A DNA stretch of 64,000 nucleotides from Rhodopseudomonas sp. P2A-2r. GTDB lineage: Bacteria > Pseudomonadota > Alphaproteobacteria > Rhizobiales > Xanthobacteraceae. The translations under genes were made by a program, and so were the position numbers. This document shows, one piece after another, positions 1-12,050 of the stretch. The stretch lies in NCBI RefSeq assembly GCF_026015985.1, contig NZ_CP110389.1, positions 5,054,001 to 5,118,000 of the forward strand, written 5' to 3'. Under the pieces are notes generated by a model that searched no databases, had not been told where the DNA came from, and saw nothing but the letters and a program-made list of their open reading frames with translations. The stretch's first letter is position 1. Each line of letters opens with the position of its first letter.

Positions 1-450
1 CGCGCCGAGCACCGCAATCAGCACAGTCGCAACGCAGCCGGCGAAGAACGAGCCGATCGCCGCAATCGCCAGCGCCGGACCGGCGCGGCCCTGCTTGGCC
101 ATCTGGAAACCGTCCAGTGCGGTCACGACAGAGCCAGCCTCACCGGGAATGTTGACCAGGATCGAGGTGGTGGAACCGCCGTATTGCGCGCCATAATAGA
201 TGCCGGCGAGCATGATCAGCGCACCGACGGGCGGCAGGCCGAAGGTGATCGGCAGCAGCATGGCCACCGTGGCGATGGTGCCGATGCCCGGCAGCACGCC
301 GACCAGCGTGCCGACCAGCGCGCCGATCAGGCAGAGCAGGATGTTCATGGGAACGGGAATCGACAGGCCATGCAGGAACGCCGGCGACCACTGCACGAAC
401 TGGAAAACGACGCCGAAGCCGAGGCCGAGATTGGAGAAAAGATCGCCCAT
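1..450 (-). CDS. tctA: Tripartite tricarboxylate transporter large permease TctA (partial)
   Basis: N-terminal 150 codons of a TctA-type permease, the large membrane subunit of the solute-binding-protein-dependent, ion-driven TTT carboxylate uptake systems. Reading the minus strand from the ATG at 450 gives a hydrophobic protein with the family hallmarks [19 protein letters not shown] and a following [20 protein letters not shown] stretch, both typical of TctA. The rest lies off the left edge. It begins 7 bp after the tctB stop, so the two are co-transcribed. No TctC receptor is visible beside it; the only TctC in the window is at 41.5-42.5 kb in another operon. The substrate cannot be inferred. 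Confidence 0.9.
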   Translation of the reverse strand, partial: MGDLFSNLGLGFGVVFQFVQWSPAFLHGLSIPVPMNILLCLIGALVGTLVGVLPGIGTIATVAMLLPITFGLPPVGALIMLAGIYYGAQYGGSTTSILVNIPGEAGSVVTALDGFQMAKQGRAGPALAIAAIGSFFAGCVATVLIAVLGA

Positions 451-457
451 GATGCCC

Positions 458-957
458 TCAGCGGTTCAGAAACGTCGGCAGCATCTGCATCGGCAGACCC
501 AGCCCGTAGGGAAACAGAATCGCGCAGAACGCGGTGAGGCAGACGCCAACGATGAAGGTTTCCTTCCACCGCGTCTCATGGGTGCCGAGCGCAGCGATCA
601 TGAAGCTCGCCATCGCGGCGAAGATCATGCCCATCGGGCGAATGCTAACGGCGAAGCTCAGGATCGCCAGCGAGACGAACAGCGGTCCGCGCCAGGCATA
701 AACCGCGAGCCTCGGCCCTTCGGTCAGCACGCCGACCAGCATGATGGCAAAGCCAAGCCCGAGCAGCAGGATGCCAAACATACGCGGCGCGGTTCCGGCA
801 CCAAAGGAGAAGCCCCGCATGCCCTGCAGGTCGCTGGAAGCCCAAAGTGCGAACGCCGCAATCGCGACCAAGGCGAGACCGCCAAAAAATCCTGCGGTGC
901 CTTTATCCAGTTCGGCAGAACTGAATCCCCCGGCACATGGCTCGGCATATCACTCAT
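458..957 (-). CDS. tctB: Tripartite tricarboxylate transporter small permease TctB (apparent frameshift)
   Basis: Small membrane subunit of the same TTT transporter. The body (from about 900 down to the TGA at 458) reads as a four-helix hydrophobic TctB protein, including [19 protein letters not shown]. No ATG exists upstream in that frame. The ATG at 957, preceded by AAGGGGGAACC, opens [10 protein letters not shown] in another frame; adding one G to the five-base run at 927-931 joins it to [18 protein letters not shown], the expected TctB N-terminus. I therefore annotate one gene with a single-base deletion at 927-931, more likely a read error than decay. The alternative is initiation at the TTG at 871, which would lose the first membrane helix. 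Confidence 0.8.
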
Positions 958-1427
958 CGGTCGGTTCCCCCTTGTAACGAGCCTGTCGCCCACGTCTTCT
1001 GGTTGGCTTCATTCAGCCTCCAGACCAAGCCTGCCTAGCGATTTTCATTGGAGAATGCCAGCGAAACCAAAACTGTCCCCACCACGCCATCACACAACAA
1101 CCATAGCGGGTTGAGCCGCGTGGCAACCGACAAAACGGCGGCAACGGCCGATCGCGATCGCCGCTGGACAGACCAAAACCTGCCCCCAGGACTGGCCCCT
1201 CCGATCAACCGGAGGCCAGCCCGCCGTCAAGGCGCCAGCGGCAAGAAGCCGGAGTTCAACGGCAGCGCGGCTTTATCCCCCTCTATTTCCGTCCTATATT
1301 GGGGCTGCAGGCTTGCCTGGCGTGCTGACCTCGGGCTTAAGCCGGGATAGAATGAAACAGACGGCGCGAGTCGGCCACGGTATCGCCGCCGGCCCGCGTG
1401 TGGCTTTTGAACGACGGGACCGACCTG
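958..1427. other. Divergent intergenic region, tctBA / sspB
   Basis: About 470 bp between divergently transcribed tctB and sspB, with no convincing gene. It must hold both promoters, but I could not pick out a clear -35/-10 pair. An imperfect hairpin lies at about 1192-1219 (CTGGCCCCTCCG ... CCGGAGGCCAG). Confidence 0.4.
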
Positions 1428-1922
1428 ATGGCTACCGATCATATCCGATACGACGTCCTGGCCCGTGACGCGTTGCGCAGCGTGCTGCGCCGCGTGCTGA
1501 CCGACGCCGCCGAACACGGCCTGCCGGGCGAGCACCATTTCTTCATCACCTTTGTTTCCACCGCCGACGGCGTGAAGCTGTCGCCCAGGCTGCTGGCGCA
1601 GTATCCGGAAGAAATGACGGTGATCCTGCAACACCAGTTCTGGGATCTGGTGGTGACCGAGGACCGCTTCGAGGTCGGGCTGTCGTTCAACGGCATTCCG
1701 GAGCGCCTAGTGGTGCCGTTCAACTCGATCAAGAGCTTCTTCGACCCGTCCGTGCAGTTCGGGCTGCAGTTCGAACCGTCCGAGACCGCGGCAGAAACGG
1801 CCAGTGCCAGCTTGGCTGCGGACCCAGCGCCCCCTGCTCCCCCGGCGCCGGGCGACGACGAGTCTCCAAAGCCGAGCGAAGGCGCCGAGGTCGTTCGCCT
1901 AGATCGTTTCCGCAAGAAATAA
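1428..1922 (+). CDS. sspB: SspB-like ClpXP adaptor protein
   Basis: 164-residue protein of the alphaproteobacterial SspB family, which tethers ssrA-tagged and other substrates to the ClpXP protease. The conserved core runs from MATDHIRYDVLARDALR through GLPGEHHFFITF and the region around PEEMTVILQHQFWDL, followed by an acidic, proline/alanine-rich tail and a short basic end (RLDRFRKK). The tail-plus-end arrangement fits the flexible linker and ClpX-docking tip known for SspB. The ATG at 1428 is chosen because the conserved domain starts there; an in-frame GTG at 1398 would add ten unconserved residues. It lies 95 bp upstream of fumC on the same strand. Confidence 0.88.
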   Translation: MATDHIRYDVLARDALRSVLRRVLTDAAEHGLPGEHHFFITFVSTADGVKLSPRLLAQYPEEMTVILQHQFWDLVVTEDRFEVGLSFNGIPERLVVPFNSIKSFFDPSVQFGLQFEPSETAAETASASLAADPAPPAPPAPGDDESPKPSEGAEVVRLDRFRKK

Positions 1923-2017
1923 GCCTTCCGGCCATCAAGGATGCGCGCGCCGCGCAGCGGCACTAAACTTATGCGCCGCTCCGGCGTTGGTGTGGCCACC
2001 GCAACGGACAGCAACCC

Positions 2018-3430
<1,413 letters not shown>

Positions 3431-3718
3431 ACGCGCAATCGACAGTAACTTCTTATTGAGGATGCGCTGGCGCCGAAATAGTTATAATTTATAAGGGCTA
3501 AGTGCTTAGACCGAACCTCTATCGTCGATGGTTTTCACCGTGATAGAGCAGAAGACGACAGCGAAAGGATTCGCAACGGTATATATTTTGTGACGTCGAG
3601 TGGAATAACGGAGTATTATTTGGTGTTTGAAACCAGATTTACTGCTCGAACGTACAACTACCGGATGGTGAGCTGAAAGTTATCGCTCAAGAATTTTTAT
3701 TGAATGACAGGAGAGATC

Positions 3719-3907
3719 ATGGGCGACCTGATCAATCTGAACCGATTTAAGAAACGTAGCGCGCGAGACGAAGCGGCCAAGCAAGCCGAGGTAAATCGTG
3801 CGCAGTTCGGCCGGACCAAAGCCGAGCGTAATTTGCAAGAGCAACGCACAATCCGTGCGAATAATTTGCTGGATCAGCATCACATTGATGGCGAGGACGC
3901 ATCATGA
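3719..3907 (+). CDS. DUF4169 family small protein
   Basis: 62-residue basic, helical protein starting MGDLINLNRFKKR, the hallmark of the DUF4169 family found widely in Rhizobiales and of unknown function. The ATG at 3719 has a good ribosome site (CAGGAGAGATC); an in-frame ATG at 3704 is less well placed. Its last codons overlap the next gene by ATGA (3904-3907), so translation is coupled. It lies in a segment noticeably more AT-rich than the flanking genes. No cofactor or catalytic motif is seen; the charge pattern would suit nucleic-acid or protein binding. Confidence 0.8.
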   Translation: MGDLINLNRFKKRSARDEAAKQAEVNRAQFGRTKAERNLQEQRTIRANNLLDQHHIDGEDAS

Positions 3908-4158
3908 AATCGCCCGTAGTTAAACGTTCAATCGTCGTCGCAGGTCACAAGACCAGCGTCAGCCTCGAAGAGGCGTTCTGGAACGGCATGAAGGAAATCT
4001 CGAACCTTCGGGACATGACACTCTCGGAGCTCGTCGGCGAGATCGATACGAATCGGCAGCAGGGCAATTTGTCCTCTGCAATTCGACTGTTCGTGCTGGA
4101 CTACTTCCGTACGCGCGCTGTTCCGCATCGCCCCCAGGAACACAGCCTCACCATGTGA
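3904..4158 (+). CDS. Ribbon-helix-helix domain protein (RHH_4 type)
   Basis: 84-residue protein. The pattern KSPVVKRSIVVAGHKTSVSLEE followed by FWNGMKEIS and a second helix with TLSELVGEID matches the chromosomal RHH_4 family of ribbon-helix-helix proteins, which usually bind DNA as dimers. The start overlaps the DUF4169 stop (ATGA), so the two are made together. No toxin gene sits beside it, and the DUF4169 partner does not resemble one, so an antitoxin role is not supported. Targets are unknown. Confidence 0.8.
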   Translation: MKSPVVKRSIVVAGHKTSVSLEEAFWNGMKEISNLRDMTLSELVGEIDTNRQQGNLSSAIRLFVLDYFRTRAVPHRPQEHSLTM

Positions 4159-4240
4159 GCGCAACGGGCGCCTGCTTCAACTGATCCGATGCAGGCGTTC
4201 ATCGTCGGTGCGCTCTCAAGGCCGCCGGGACCAGCTCGAG

Positions 4241-7200
4241 TTACTGTCGCGCTGAGTTCGCCGGCGGCGTCAGCACAAGCGGAGGCGCGGGCCGCGGCCT
4301 TGGCGAGCGTGCAGCACCGGGAGCAGGTCTGATTTCAATCGGCGCAGGCAACGGCGCAAGCTGCGGGCTGACCGATGGCGTAGTCGAATCCTGCGGCAAC
4401 GCTGCAGGGCGTGGAAGCGCTGGCCGCGATGGCGTCCGGCGCGGATCGCGACCGGGAATCGGCACGTCCGCGGCCGGCGGTAAGGCCAGCAATTGCGAAG
4501 CCGAAGGCTCCGGCGGTTTTTCCGCGGGAACAATCGGTGCGATTGGCGCGACCGCTGCGGGCAGCGTGGCCGGCGGAACTTCACCGCGTTCGAGCGAATC
4601 CAGCCGGCGCGTTTCGCGATCGATGGCCCGCACTGCCAGCCACGACGACAGCGCCGCGATGTCCAAGGTGCGCTCGAGCCGGTCCGGCGATCCCGCCATA
4701 AACAATTGTATCTCGGGACGTGCGGTTCCCGATGCGCCGGCCATCGACGTCAGCGCAACGCGAACGTCGGTCTGGTCGGCAGCAAGGTCGTAGCCGCCCG
4801 AGACGATGGCGCGCGCACTGCCCCCATCGAGCGTGGTGGCGCCGACCCGCAAGCGACCGTCCTTGATGAGGAAGGGATCTGCGCGGCCGTCACCGGAAGC
4901 GCTGCGGTCGCCAGTGACCGTTCGACGATCTGCCGCAACCGGTTGTCGTCCGTGGCCTGCCCGCTGTCGCTGGCACGGATCGCAATATCGAAAGCGTCGG
5001 GGTTCAGCCCGGCGATCCGTGCCGCGTCGATGGAGAGCAAGCCGTTGCCGGACAGTGCCCCCTCCAGTCCGAATGCAGTACGGCCCTGGGTAGCAAGAGT
5101 CGCGCGCAGCGACACGCGACCGGACGGCATCGCCAGTGCACGATAGCGCAATGCTGCGCCATCGACGTTGGCCATCTGGATGCGGGCATTCAGAGCCAGG
5201 CCGGTCAGGCCTGGCTTGATGTCGATATCGGCGGTGACGTCGCCGCCGCCGACATTGCCCTTGATGCTCTCGATGCTGAGCGACTGCCCGTCGCTCTTGA
5301 TGACACCGCTGAGCGGCCGCAGTTCGATGCCGCCCGGCAACGCGCCGCTCAGCGACTGAAACGCCAGCTGGCCGCGCCAGCCCTGCAGCAAGCCGCGGCC
5401 GAGCGGTTCCGTCGCATCATGCCCCCGGGCGCCAACCACGAGACCGAACGCCGGAGCGAGTTCGATGGCATCCATTCCGAGCTGACCGTCGATGGTCTTT
5501 TCGGTGCCGAAGGTGAGCGCGAGGCGACCGCGCAGCCGCGCGCCCGCCACTGTGCTGTCGATGTCGTCGAGCGTGAGCTTGCTGGCGGCCAGGGTCGCGC
5601 GGGCCGAAAAACCAATCGTCTGCGCCAGCGCGTCGGACGCCTTGAGATCGAACAGCGGCGCGACATTGGCACGGCGGACCGCGAGCGCGAGCACGGCTTT
5701 CGGCTGCTCAGCCCACGGTTCGGCCGTCCCCTGCGCGTCGGCGTCGAGCTCTGTACCTGCAAGCCTGACCTTGACGCGCAGCGGCGCGCGCCACGTCCCG
5801 GTCGCAGAGCCCTCGAACCCCAGCGGCGCATCTCCCGCAGCCAGCACGCCATTGAGACCGAGCAGTGTCAGCAGCTGCGATCCACGGTCCGCGGCAAGCC
5901 GGGATTCGACGGTGATTTCACTGCGCGACAGCGCGTCGATATCGAGGCTCCGCATGGCCGCAACGGACGGCGTCGCCGTGAAAGTCGTCACACCGCTGAC
6001 CTGCGGCGCGGCGATATCAACCACGGCACGCGCGCTTGCGCGGTCGGGCTGGCTGCTATCCCGGCCGAGGTCGAAGGTCAGCTTGATATTCGTTCTACCT
6101 GGTGCAGGCGACAGCGTGTTCAGCCGCGCCGCCACCGCAGGCGCAAGGGGCGCCAGCAGCGCTGTCATTTTCGTCAGCGATGCCGACGCGGCGCTGAGCG
6201 CCAGTGTTCCGGTCGCCTCGGTCCGGTTGAACGAGCCGCTGCCTTCCAGCAACAGCGTGCTGGCTTCGCCGATTTTGAGACGGTCCAGCGATATCGTCTC
6301 CGGCCCGTAACCGAACTGCGCGACGAAAGGGTGCATTTCCTGACCGGCCGATACGGCGCGATCAATGTTCAGCGAGAGCTGGGCCACGTCCGGCCAATCA
6401 CCGGGCGGCCCCGCGAGCGAACGCAGCAGCGCTGCTGCGGCATCGACATCCAGCCGGTCCGCCTTCACATCCGCCTCGAAGCGCGAAGCGCTACCCGCCG
6501 GATTCGAGAGCGCGACCCGCCCCTCGACGGTGCCGCCATCGATCTCGGCCTTGATCGCGTCGATCGCGAAACGATCCGCGGCCACGCTCACGTCGCCGCG
6601 CAGGCGGAGCGGCTTCTGGCTGCGGTAGGTGACCTCGCTGCGGCCCTGCAGCCAGGCAGCCAGCGTATCGGGGTCGTTGGAGTCGAGACTCACCGCGCCC
6701 TTGAAGTTGCCCGACGCAGCGCCCGGGGCGATCCCGCTCAGCGTGACGCGGGTCGCGCCCGGGGCGCGGAAATCCAGCCTGTCGATGGTCCAGGCCGTGG
6801 CATCGCCATGCAGATCGGCGGCGAGATTCTGCACCGGACGACCGCCCAGCATGATCTGTTCCGCGCTGACCTCGACCTGGGTCGCAAGCGGCGGCTGCGG
6901 AAATTCCGCGAACAGCTTGCGGAGCTGCGGCAGCAGACGACCTGGCGCCCCTGCAGCGACGTCCCTGGCGAGCAGCCGGTCGGCGTCCAGTTGCCGCGCC
7001 GACAGCACGGCATGGAGCAGCGGCGACGGACCGAAGCGGACCTCCGCGAGGCCAGCAAGCTTCAGCGCCATATCCTCGGGACCATAGCTGATTTCGATCT
7101 GCTCGAGCTTTGCTGCGGCCGGATCGGCCTTGAGCCGCGCCGACAGCCGCCACGGCGACGGCGCACGGTCGGTGGCAGGCTCCGCCTTGGGGCCGGCAGG

Positions 7201-7920
7201 TCTGGCCAGGATCAGCCCGCCCTCGAACCGCGGCGCGCGGCCGTCGAAAAACAAGGTGCCGTCGAGATCGACGGAGAGCGGCCGCTGGCCGGGATCGATG
7301 GTGAGATGAACGCGGGTACCGTTCCCGTCAACAGTCTGGCCCGACGACACACGGAACGGATAGCGCGCGCCGTTCAGCGAGAAGTTGCCGTCGCCGCGGA
7401 TCGCCCCGGCCAGGGAGCGCACGTCGCCGCTAAAGGCAATGTCATTCAATTCCAGCGTGCTACGGCTGGCCGCATCGTGCAGCGCAATACGCCCAGTCAG
7501 GTTCAGCCGGTCGATCGCCAGAGTGCCGAGGTTGAAGCGGCCGGTGGAGGTAGGCAGGTCGATGCGCCCCTGGGCGTCGAGGCCGAGATCCAGTGCGGCG
7601 CCGTTGATCGTCAATTCGGTGGCGCGCCATTCGCCGCGCATCAGTGAGCTCAGACTGAACTCGACGTCGAGCTTGTCGGCGCGTATCCGGCCGCGATCGT
7701 TGGCGCCGCCGACCATCACCGAACGCAGCCGCAGCGACGGCGCCGGCAACAGCCGCGCATCCAGGGCACCGGCGACGCGCACCGGCGCGCCGAGCACGCG
7801 CGATGCCTCGGCTTCGAACTGCGGCCGAAATTGATTCCAGTCGACGAAATACGGGCCGACCAGTGCGGCGACCAGCGCTATGATAAAGGCAATCGCCAAG
7901 CCGAGCAGCGTCGTCTGCAC
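4241..7920 (-). CDS. AsmA-family large membrane-anchored protein (apparent frameshift)
   Basis: About 1,226 residues. AsmA-type proteins are inner-membrane-anchored periplasmic beta-rich proteins linked to outer-membrane lipid homeostasis. One N-terminal membrane helix (LLGLAIAFIIALVAALVGP) leads into FVDWNQFRPQFEAEASRVLG and the start of the AsmA repeat, and the C-terminus is a proline-rich tail. The GTG at 7920 follows AAGGGAGATACC; the in-frame ATG at 7938 is an alternative. Near the 3' end the frame breaks at the GGG at 4874-4876. One extra base restores AAQIPFLIKDGRLRVGATTL and the final 200 residues, which end at the TAA at 4241. I treat this as one gene with a single-base error or recent mutation. 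Confidence 0.85.
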
Positions 7921-8128
7921 GGTATCTCCCTTAAGCATGTTCCGGCAACATGCGGCCCGCTTCACATAGCAAAGCCTATTCCAACGCGCCCACATTCGCG
8001 ATGCCGCCCGCAAACGTCGCGATGGTCGCACTGAACTCACACCCGAAAGTCCGCTATATATACGGATAACTGTGGCGAAGTCACAGCATGCGTGAGCGGC
8101 TGCAAGCTGGCCTGCGGTAAATCGCCGT

Positions 8129-9451
8129 CTAAAGCGATTCGGACGTGGCCCGCTCCGGCGCGTTCGGCGCGGCAGCAGCGCGGTGCAGCCGTCCGGCAAC
8201 GGCGCGGACCTTGCCTGGGGAGGCCATCCAGATCGCGGTGGTGGCCACGGCGCTCACCACGATTCCGATGGCGAAAGCCGGTGTATAGGTGCCGCAGATA
8301 TCGTGGATGATGCCGGTGACCAGCGGACCGGCAGCGCCGCCGGCCAGCGCAGCGAGCATAAGGGTGCCGAAAATGCTGCCGAAATGCTCGCCATGAAAGA
8401 TCTCGGCGACCACTGCCCCCATGATCGACGTCACGCCGTAGCCGAGCAGCCCCTGCGAGATCACCATCACATAGACAAGCGGCAGGCTCGGCGCATATTC
8501 GAGGCCGATCAACGCCGCAAAGCAGATGGCGAAGCCGACGCTGCTGACAGTCCAGATCCATTCGCGGCCGATCCGGTCGGAGAGATGGCCGAGCAGGATC
8601 TGGCCGGGGACGCCGAACAGGCTGACCATGCCCAGCGCCCAGGCGGCCACACCGGGGCTGAAGCCGATATCGATCAGGTATTTGGTCTGGTGGACCTGGA
8701 CCGCGTACCAGGCATAGAGCCCACCGAACAGGCCGAGGGCCAGCCACCAGAACCGCGCCGTCCGCATCGCGCGGCGTAGCGTCCAGTCGACGCTGACCCA
8801 GGCGTGGTCGACCACATTCGAGACTGGCTTGAATGCCGCGGTCGGCGCGTCGTCGCCATCGGGCTGCAGCCCCATATCCTGCGGCCGCTTGCGCAGCAGC
8901 AGGTTGATGGGGAGCAGAACGACCAGGACCAGAATGCCAATGGTCGTACATGCGGTGCGCCAGCCGCTTTGTTCGATCATGTGCTGCACCCACGGCAGCA
9001 CGGTGATCGATCCGATGCCGACGCCGGCAAAGGCAACACCGATGGCAAGTCCGCGCTTGCGAATGAACCAGTTGGGCAGGAACAGCGATTGGCCGGAATA
9101 GCCGAGGCAGACGCTGCCGGCCCCGACCAGCACACCGATGGTCAGATAGAGGTGCCAGGGTTTTGTGGTCAGCGGCGCCAGCAGCAGGCCAGCGGCCATC
9201 AAGGCGACGCCGAGTTCCATCACCGCGCGCGGCCCGGCGCGATCCATCAGCCGTCCCATCAGCGGGCTCATGATCGCCGAGATCAGAAAGCCGAACGAAA
9301 AGGCGCCGGCGGTGACGCCGCGCTCCCAGCCGAACTCCTCGATGATGGGCGGAAAGAACAGCGAGAACGAGGTCCGCGCGTTGACGCCAATAGCCATGGT
9401 GACGAAGGTGACGGCGATGACGATCCAGCCGTAGAAGAACGGAAGCCGCAT
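8129..9451 (-). CDS. MFS transporter (monocarboxylate/oxalate-formate-like)
   Basis: 440-residue major facilitator with about 12 hydrophobic segments. The opening RLPFFYGWIVIAVTFVTMAIGVNARTSF and GRLMDRAGPRAVM loop resemble the oxalate/formate and monocarboxylate antiporter branch of MFS. A central charged loop (around PQDMGLQPDGDDAPTAAF) separates two six-helix halves. Start chosen at the ATG at 9451, where the conserved N-terminus begins; a GTG at 9475 is possible. It lies just downstream (113 bp) of the FAD-linked oxidase on the same strand, so it may carry that enzyme's hydroxy-acid substrate; this is inference. Confidence 0.85.
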   Translation of the reverse strand: MRLPFFYGWIVIAVTFVTMAIGVNARTSFSLFFPPIIEEFGWERGVTAGAFSFGFLISAIMSPLMGRLMDRAGPRAVMELGVALMAAGLLLAPLTTKPWHLYLTIGVLVGAGSVCLGYSGQSLFLPNWFIRKRGLAIGVAFAGVGIGSITVLPWVQHMIEQSGWRTACTTIGILVLVVLLPINLLLRKRPQDMGLQPDGDDAPTAAFKPVSNVVDHAWVSVDWTLRRAMRTARFWWLALGLFGGLYAWYAVQVHQTKYLIDIGFSPGVAAWALGMVSLFGVPGQILLGHLSDRIGREWIWTVSSVGFAICFAALIGLEYAPSLPLVYVMVISQGLLGYGVTSIMGAVVAEIFHGEHFGSIFGTLMLAALAGGAAGPLVTGIIHDICGTYTPAFAIGIVVSAVATTAIWMASPGKVRAVAGRLHRAAAAPNAPERATSESL

Positions 9452-9564
9452 GTCGGGCCTTTGGATTGGACGCACGCGTCGCGTCAGGAACTGCTGGACC
9501 TTGAACTTGCCGACGCTTCGTTGCGCCGGATGGCGAGAGTCATCCGTCGATCGCCCGTCGCGCT

Positions 9565-10971
9565 TCAGCGTGCCGGAAGGATCTTGCCGGGATTGAAGAT
9601 GTTCTGCGGATCCATCGCCAGCTTGATCGCACGCATGGCGTCCAGTGCCTCCACACCCAACTCGGCCTTGAGGTATTTCTGCTTGCCCTGCCCGATGCCG
9701 TGCTCGCCGGTGCAGGTGCCGCCCATGGCCTGGGCACGCTCGACCAGGCGATGCATGAAGGCCTCTGCGCGCGCCACTTCTTCGGCATCGTTGCGATCAC
9801 ACAGCATCGAGCAATGGAAGTTGCCGTCGCCCACATGGCCAACAATCGGCGCCACCAGGTTCATGCGCGCGAGATCTTCCTCGGTCTCGGTGACGCATTC
9901 CGCAAGACGGGAAATCGGCACGCAGACGTCGGTGGCCGCCACATCGGAGCCCGGCCGCAGGCTTTTCACCGACCAGTAGGCGTCATGGCGGGCCTGCCAG
10001 AGCTTGGTGCGGTCTTCCGGTCGCGTGGTCCAGGTGAAATCACCGCCGCCGCATTCCAGCGCGATCTCGCGAAAATTCTTCGACTGCTCGGCGACCTCCG
10101 CCTCGCTGCCGTGGAATTCCAGCAGCAACAGCGGCGTCTCCGGCAGCGTCAGTTTGGAGTAGGCATTGCAGCAGCGGACCTGCGCCTCGTTGAGCAGTTC
10201 GATCCGGGCCAGGGGAATGCCGGTCTGCACCGCCAGGATGGTGGCCTGGCAGGCGCCCGCCACCGTCGCGAACGAACAGGACGCTGCGGCAATGGTGTCC
10301 GGAATGCCGCGCAGCTTGATGGTCAGTTCGCTGATGATGCCCAGCGTGCCTTCGGCGCCGACGAACAGATGGGTCAGGTCGTAGCCGGCGGAGGATTTCT
10401 TGGCGCGCGTGCCGGTTTTGATGATCTCGCCGTCGCCGCGCACCACCTTCAGCGCCAGCACGTTGTCGCGCATGGTGCCGTAACGCACTGCATTGGTGCC
10501 GGAAGCGCGGGTCGAGGCCATGCCGCCAAGCGAGGCATCGGCGCCCGGGTCGATCGGAAAGAACAGCCCCTGATCGCGCAGATTCTCGTTCAATGCCTTG
10601 CGGGTGACGCCGGGCTGGATCACGCAATCCAGATCCTCGGCATGGACTTCAAGGATACGGTTCATGTCGCGCAGGTCGATACACACGCCGCCGGCCGCCG
10701 CGTTGACCTGGCCTTCCAGCGAGGTGCCGGTCCCGAACGCGATCACCGGCACGCCGTTGGCGGCACAAATCCGCACCACGTCCTGGATATCGGCGGTTTC
10801 CTGCGCCATCACCACCGCATCCGGCGGCTGGTTTGGCAGCCACGTGGTGGTGTGGCCGTGCTGTTCGCGCACCGCCTGCGAGGTCACCAGCCGGTTGCCG
10901 AACCGCGCGGCAAGCGCTTCGATGGTGGTGGCCAGCGCCGCCGGCTCAGGTCGTTTCTGATTATTGTTCAT
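9565..10971 (-). CDS. FAD-binding oxidase, GlcD / D-lactate dehydrogenase family
   Basis: 468-residue flavoprotein of the VAO/PCMH family. N-terminal FAD-binding domain contains VIAFGTGTSLEGQV, DPGADASLGGMASTRASG and GAEGTLGIISELTIKL. The C-terminal cap carries VGHVGDGNFH and GEHGIGQGK, shared by glycolate oxidase subunit GlcD and D-2-hydroxyacid (D-lactate) dehydrogenases, and ends with the typical DPQNIFNPGKILP. It likely oxidises a D-2-hydroxy acid. No GlcE/GlcF partners are nearby, which favours a stand-alone D-lactate dehydrogenase. The ATG at 10971 (MNNNQKRPEP) is used; the start has only a weak ribosome site. Divergent from the thioesterase gene by 110 bp. Confidence 0.9.
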   Translation of the reverse strand: MNNNQKRPEPAALATTIEALAARFGNRLVTSQAVREQHGHTTTWLPNQPPDAVVMAQETADIQDVVRICAANGVPVIAFGTGTSLEGQVNAAAGGVCIDLRDMNRILEVHAEDLDCVIQPGVTRKALNENLRDQGLFFPIDPGADASLGGMASTRASGTNAVRYGTMRDNVLALKVVRGDGEIIKTGTRAKKSSAGYDLTHLFVGAEGTLGIISELTIKLRGIPDTIAAASCSFATVAGACQATILAVQTGIPLARIELLNEAQVRCCNAYSKLTLPETPLLLLEFHGSEAEVAEQSKNFREIALECGGGDFTWTTRPEDRTKLWQARHDAYWSVKSLRPGSDVAATDVCVPISRLAECVTETEEDLARMNLVAPIVGHVGDGNFHCSMLCDRNDAEEVARAEAFMHRLVERAQAMGGTCTGEHGIGQGKQKYLKAELGVEALDAMRAIKLAMDPQNIFNPGKILPAR

Positions 10972-11081
10972 TGTACCCACGTCAGCCCCTCCGGGGACGC
11001 CCGTCCCTCCGGCGCGCGGGACCGTGACAAAGGATGTATATGGGGTCAAGTGATGATGAATTGCCGGAGTGGGGATAGCCG

Positions 11082-11597
11082 ATGACGAACGCGACAATGC
11101 CTGACGACCTGCTGCTACAGCCGGTGCCCTTCCTGTCGTCGGTGATGGCCATTGAACCGCAATGGATCGACTATAATGGCCATCTCAACATGGCCTATTA
11201 CAACGTGCTGTTCGACCGCGCGATCGACGAACTCTGGCTCAAGCTCGGGATCGGCCCCGCTTACATGAAAGCACGCGGCGGCTCGACATTCACCGCGGAA
11301 TGCCATGTCCGCTACCTGCGTGAGATCCATCTCGGCGATCCCGCGCAGGTGTCGATCCTGCTGGTCGCGGCTGACGACAAGCGGCTGCACACGTTCGAGG
11401 AATTGCGCCACGCCACCGAAGGATGGGTGTCGGCGACCTCGGAAAACATGTCCATCCACATGGACATGAATGCCCGAAAAGTCGCGCCATTCCCGTCGGA
11501 TATCCGCGCCAACATTGCGGCGCTGGCGAACGCCCATCAGGCGGCGCCGCGGCCCGAGGGAATCGGCCGCAGCATCGGGATGCCCGCGAAGAAGTAG
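11082..11597 (+). CDS. Hotdog-fold acyl-CoA thioesterase family protein
   Basis: 171-residue protein with the single-hotdog motif WIDYNGHLNMAYYNVLFDRA near the N-terminus, where the Asp/Asn/His cluster forms the active site of 4-hydroxybenzoyl-CoA-type and betainyl-CoA-type thioesterases. Downstream GGSTFTAECHVRYLREIHLGD gives the second strand pair. It probably hydrolyses a short or polar acyl-CoA in the cytosol; the exact substrate is unknown. The ATG at 11082 has an upstream GGAGTGGGG. It converges on the DUF1328 gene with only 6 bp between stops. Confidence 0.8.
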   Translation: MTNATMPDDLLLQPVPFLSSVMAIEPQWIDYNGHLNMAYYNVLFDRAIDELWLKLGIGPAYMKARGGSTFTAECHVRYLREIHLGDPAQVSILLVAADDKRLHTFEELRHATEGWVSATSENMSIHMDMNARKVAPFPSDIRANIAALANAHQAAPRPEGIGRSIGMPAKK

Positions 11598-11603
11598 CGA
11601 CCG

Positions 11604-11777
11604 CTAGGCCCGGGTTCGACCGCGGACCAGACCGACAACGGCCGAAACCAGAAACAGCACGATCGCGACGAAGAAGATGATCTTGGCGATCTCGATGGAG
11701 GCTCCGGCGACGCCGCCAAAGCCCAGAACACCGGCGATCAGGGCGACGATCAGAAACGTGACAACCCAGCCGAACAT
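11604..11777 (-). CDS. DUF1328 small membrane protein
   Basis: 57-residue protein with two membrane helices, [20 protein letters not shown] and [21 protein letters not shown], ending in a short basic tail. This is the full DUF1328/UPF0391 pattern (N-terminal W, glycine-rich first helix). Members are small envelope proteins, often stress-induced, with no defined biochemical role. The ATG at 11777 follows CGAGGTTGTGCC. It is monocistronic and convergent with the thioesterase gene. Confidence 0.88.
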   Translation of the reverse strand: MFGWVVTFLIVALIAGVLGFGGVAGASIEIAKIIFFVAIVLFLVSAVVGLVRGRTRA

Positions 11778-12050
11778 GGCACAACCTCGAATTTTCGTTC
11801 TGTTGAACGCGGCCTGAGCGCCGCGCGTCGATCGTGAAAACAAGCCGCAACGGGAGCGAAAGTTCCCTGCCTGTGGTAGGCCGATGGGCCGAGCGCAAGC
11901 GCCGGCAGCCGGCTCAACCGCATCTGGCCCTGCCCCGACGCGGGAAAACTCTGTCAACTCGCCGCTTCGCCCCCTATATGCCTGTGACCCCTGCTATGAA
12001 GGCTCCCCTTCACGGCCCCGCGGTGCCATCGTGGGAACAAGACGATTCGC

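Noticed and set aside
5419..7647. A 742-codon plus-strand frame across the AsmA gene
   Set aside because: Antisense shadow with Arg/Gln-rich composition; the minus strand carries a recognisable AsmA protein.
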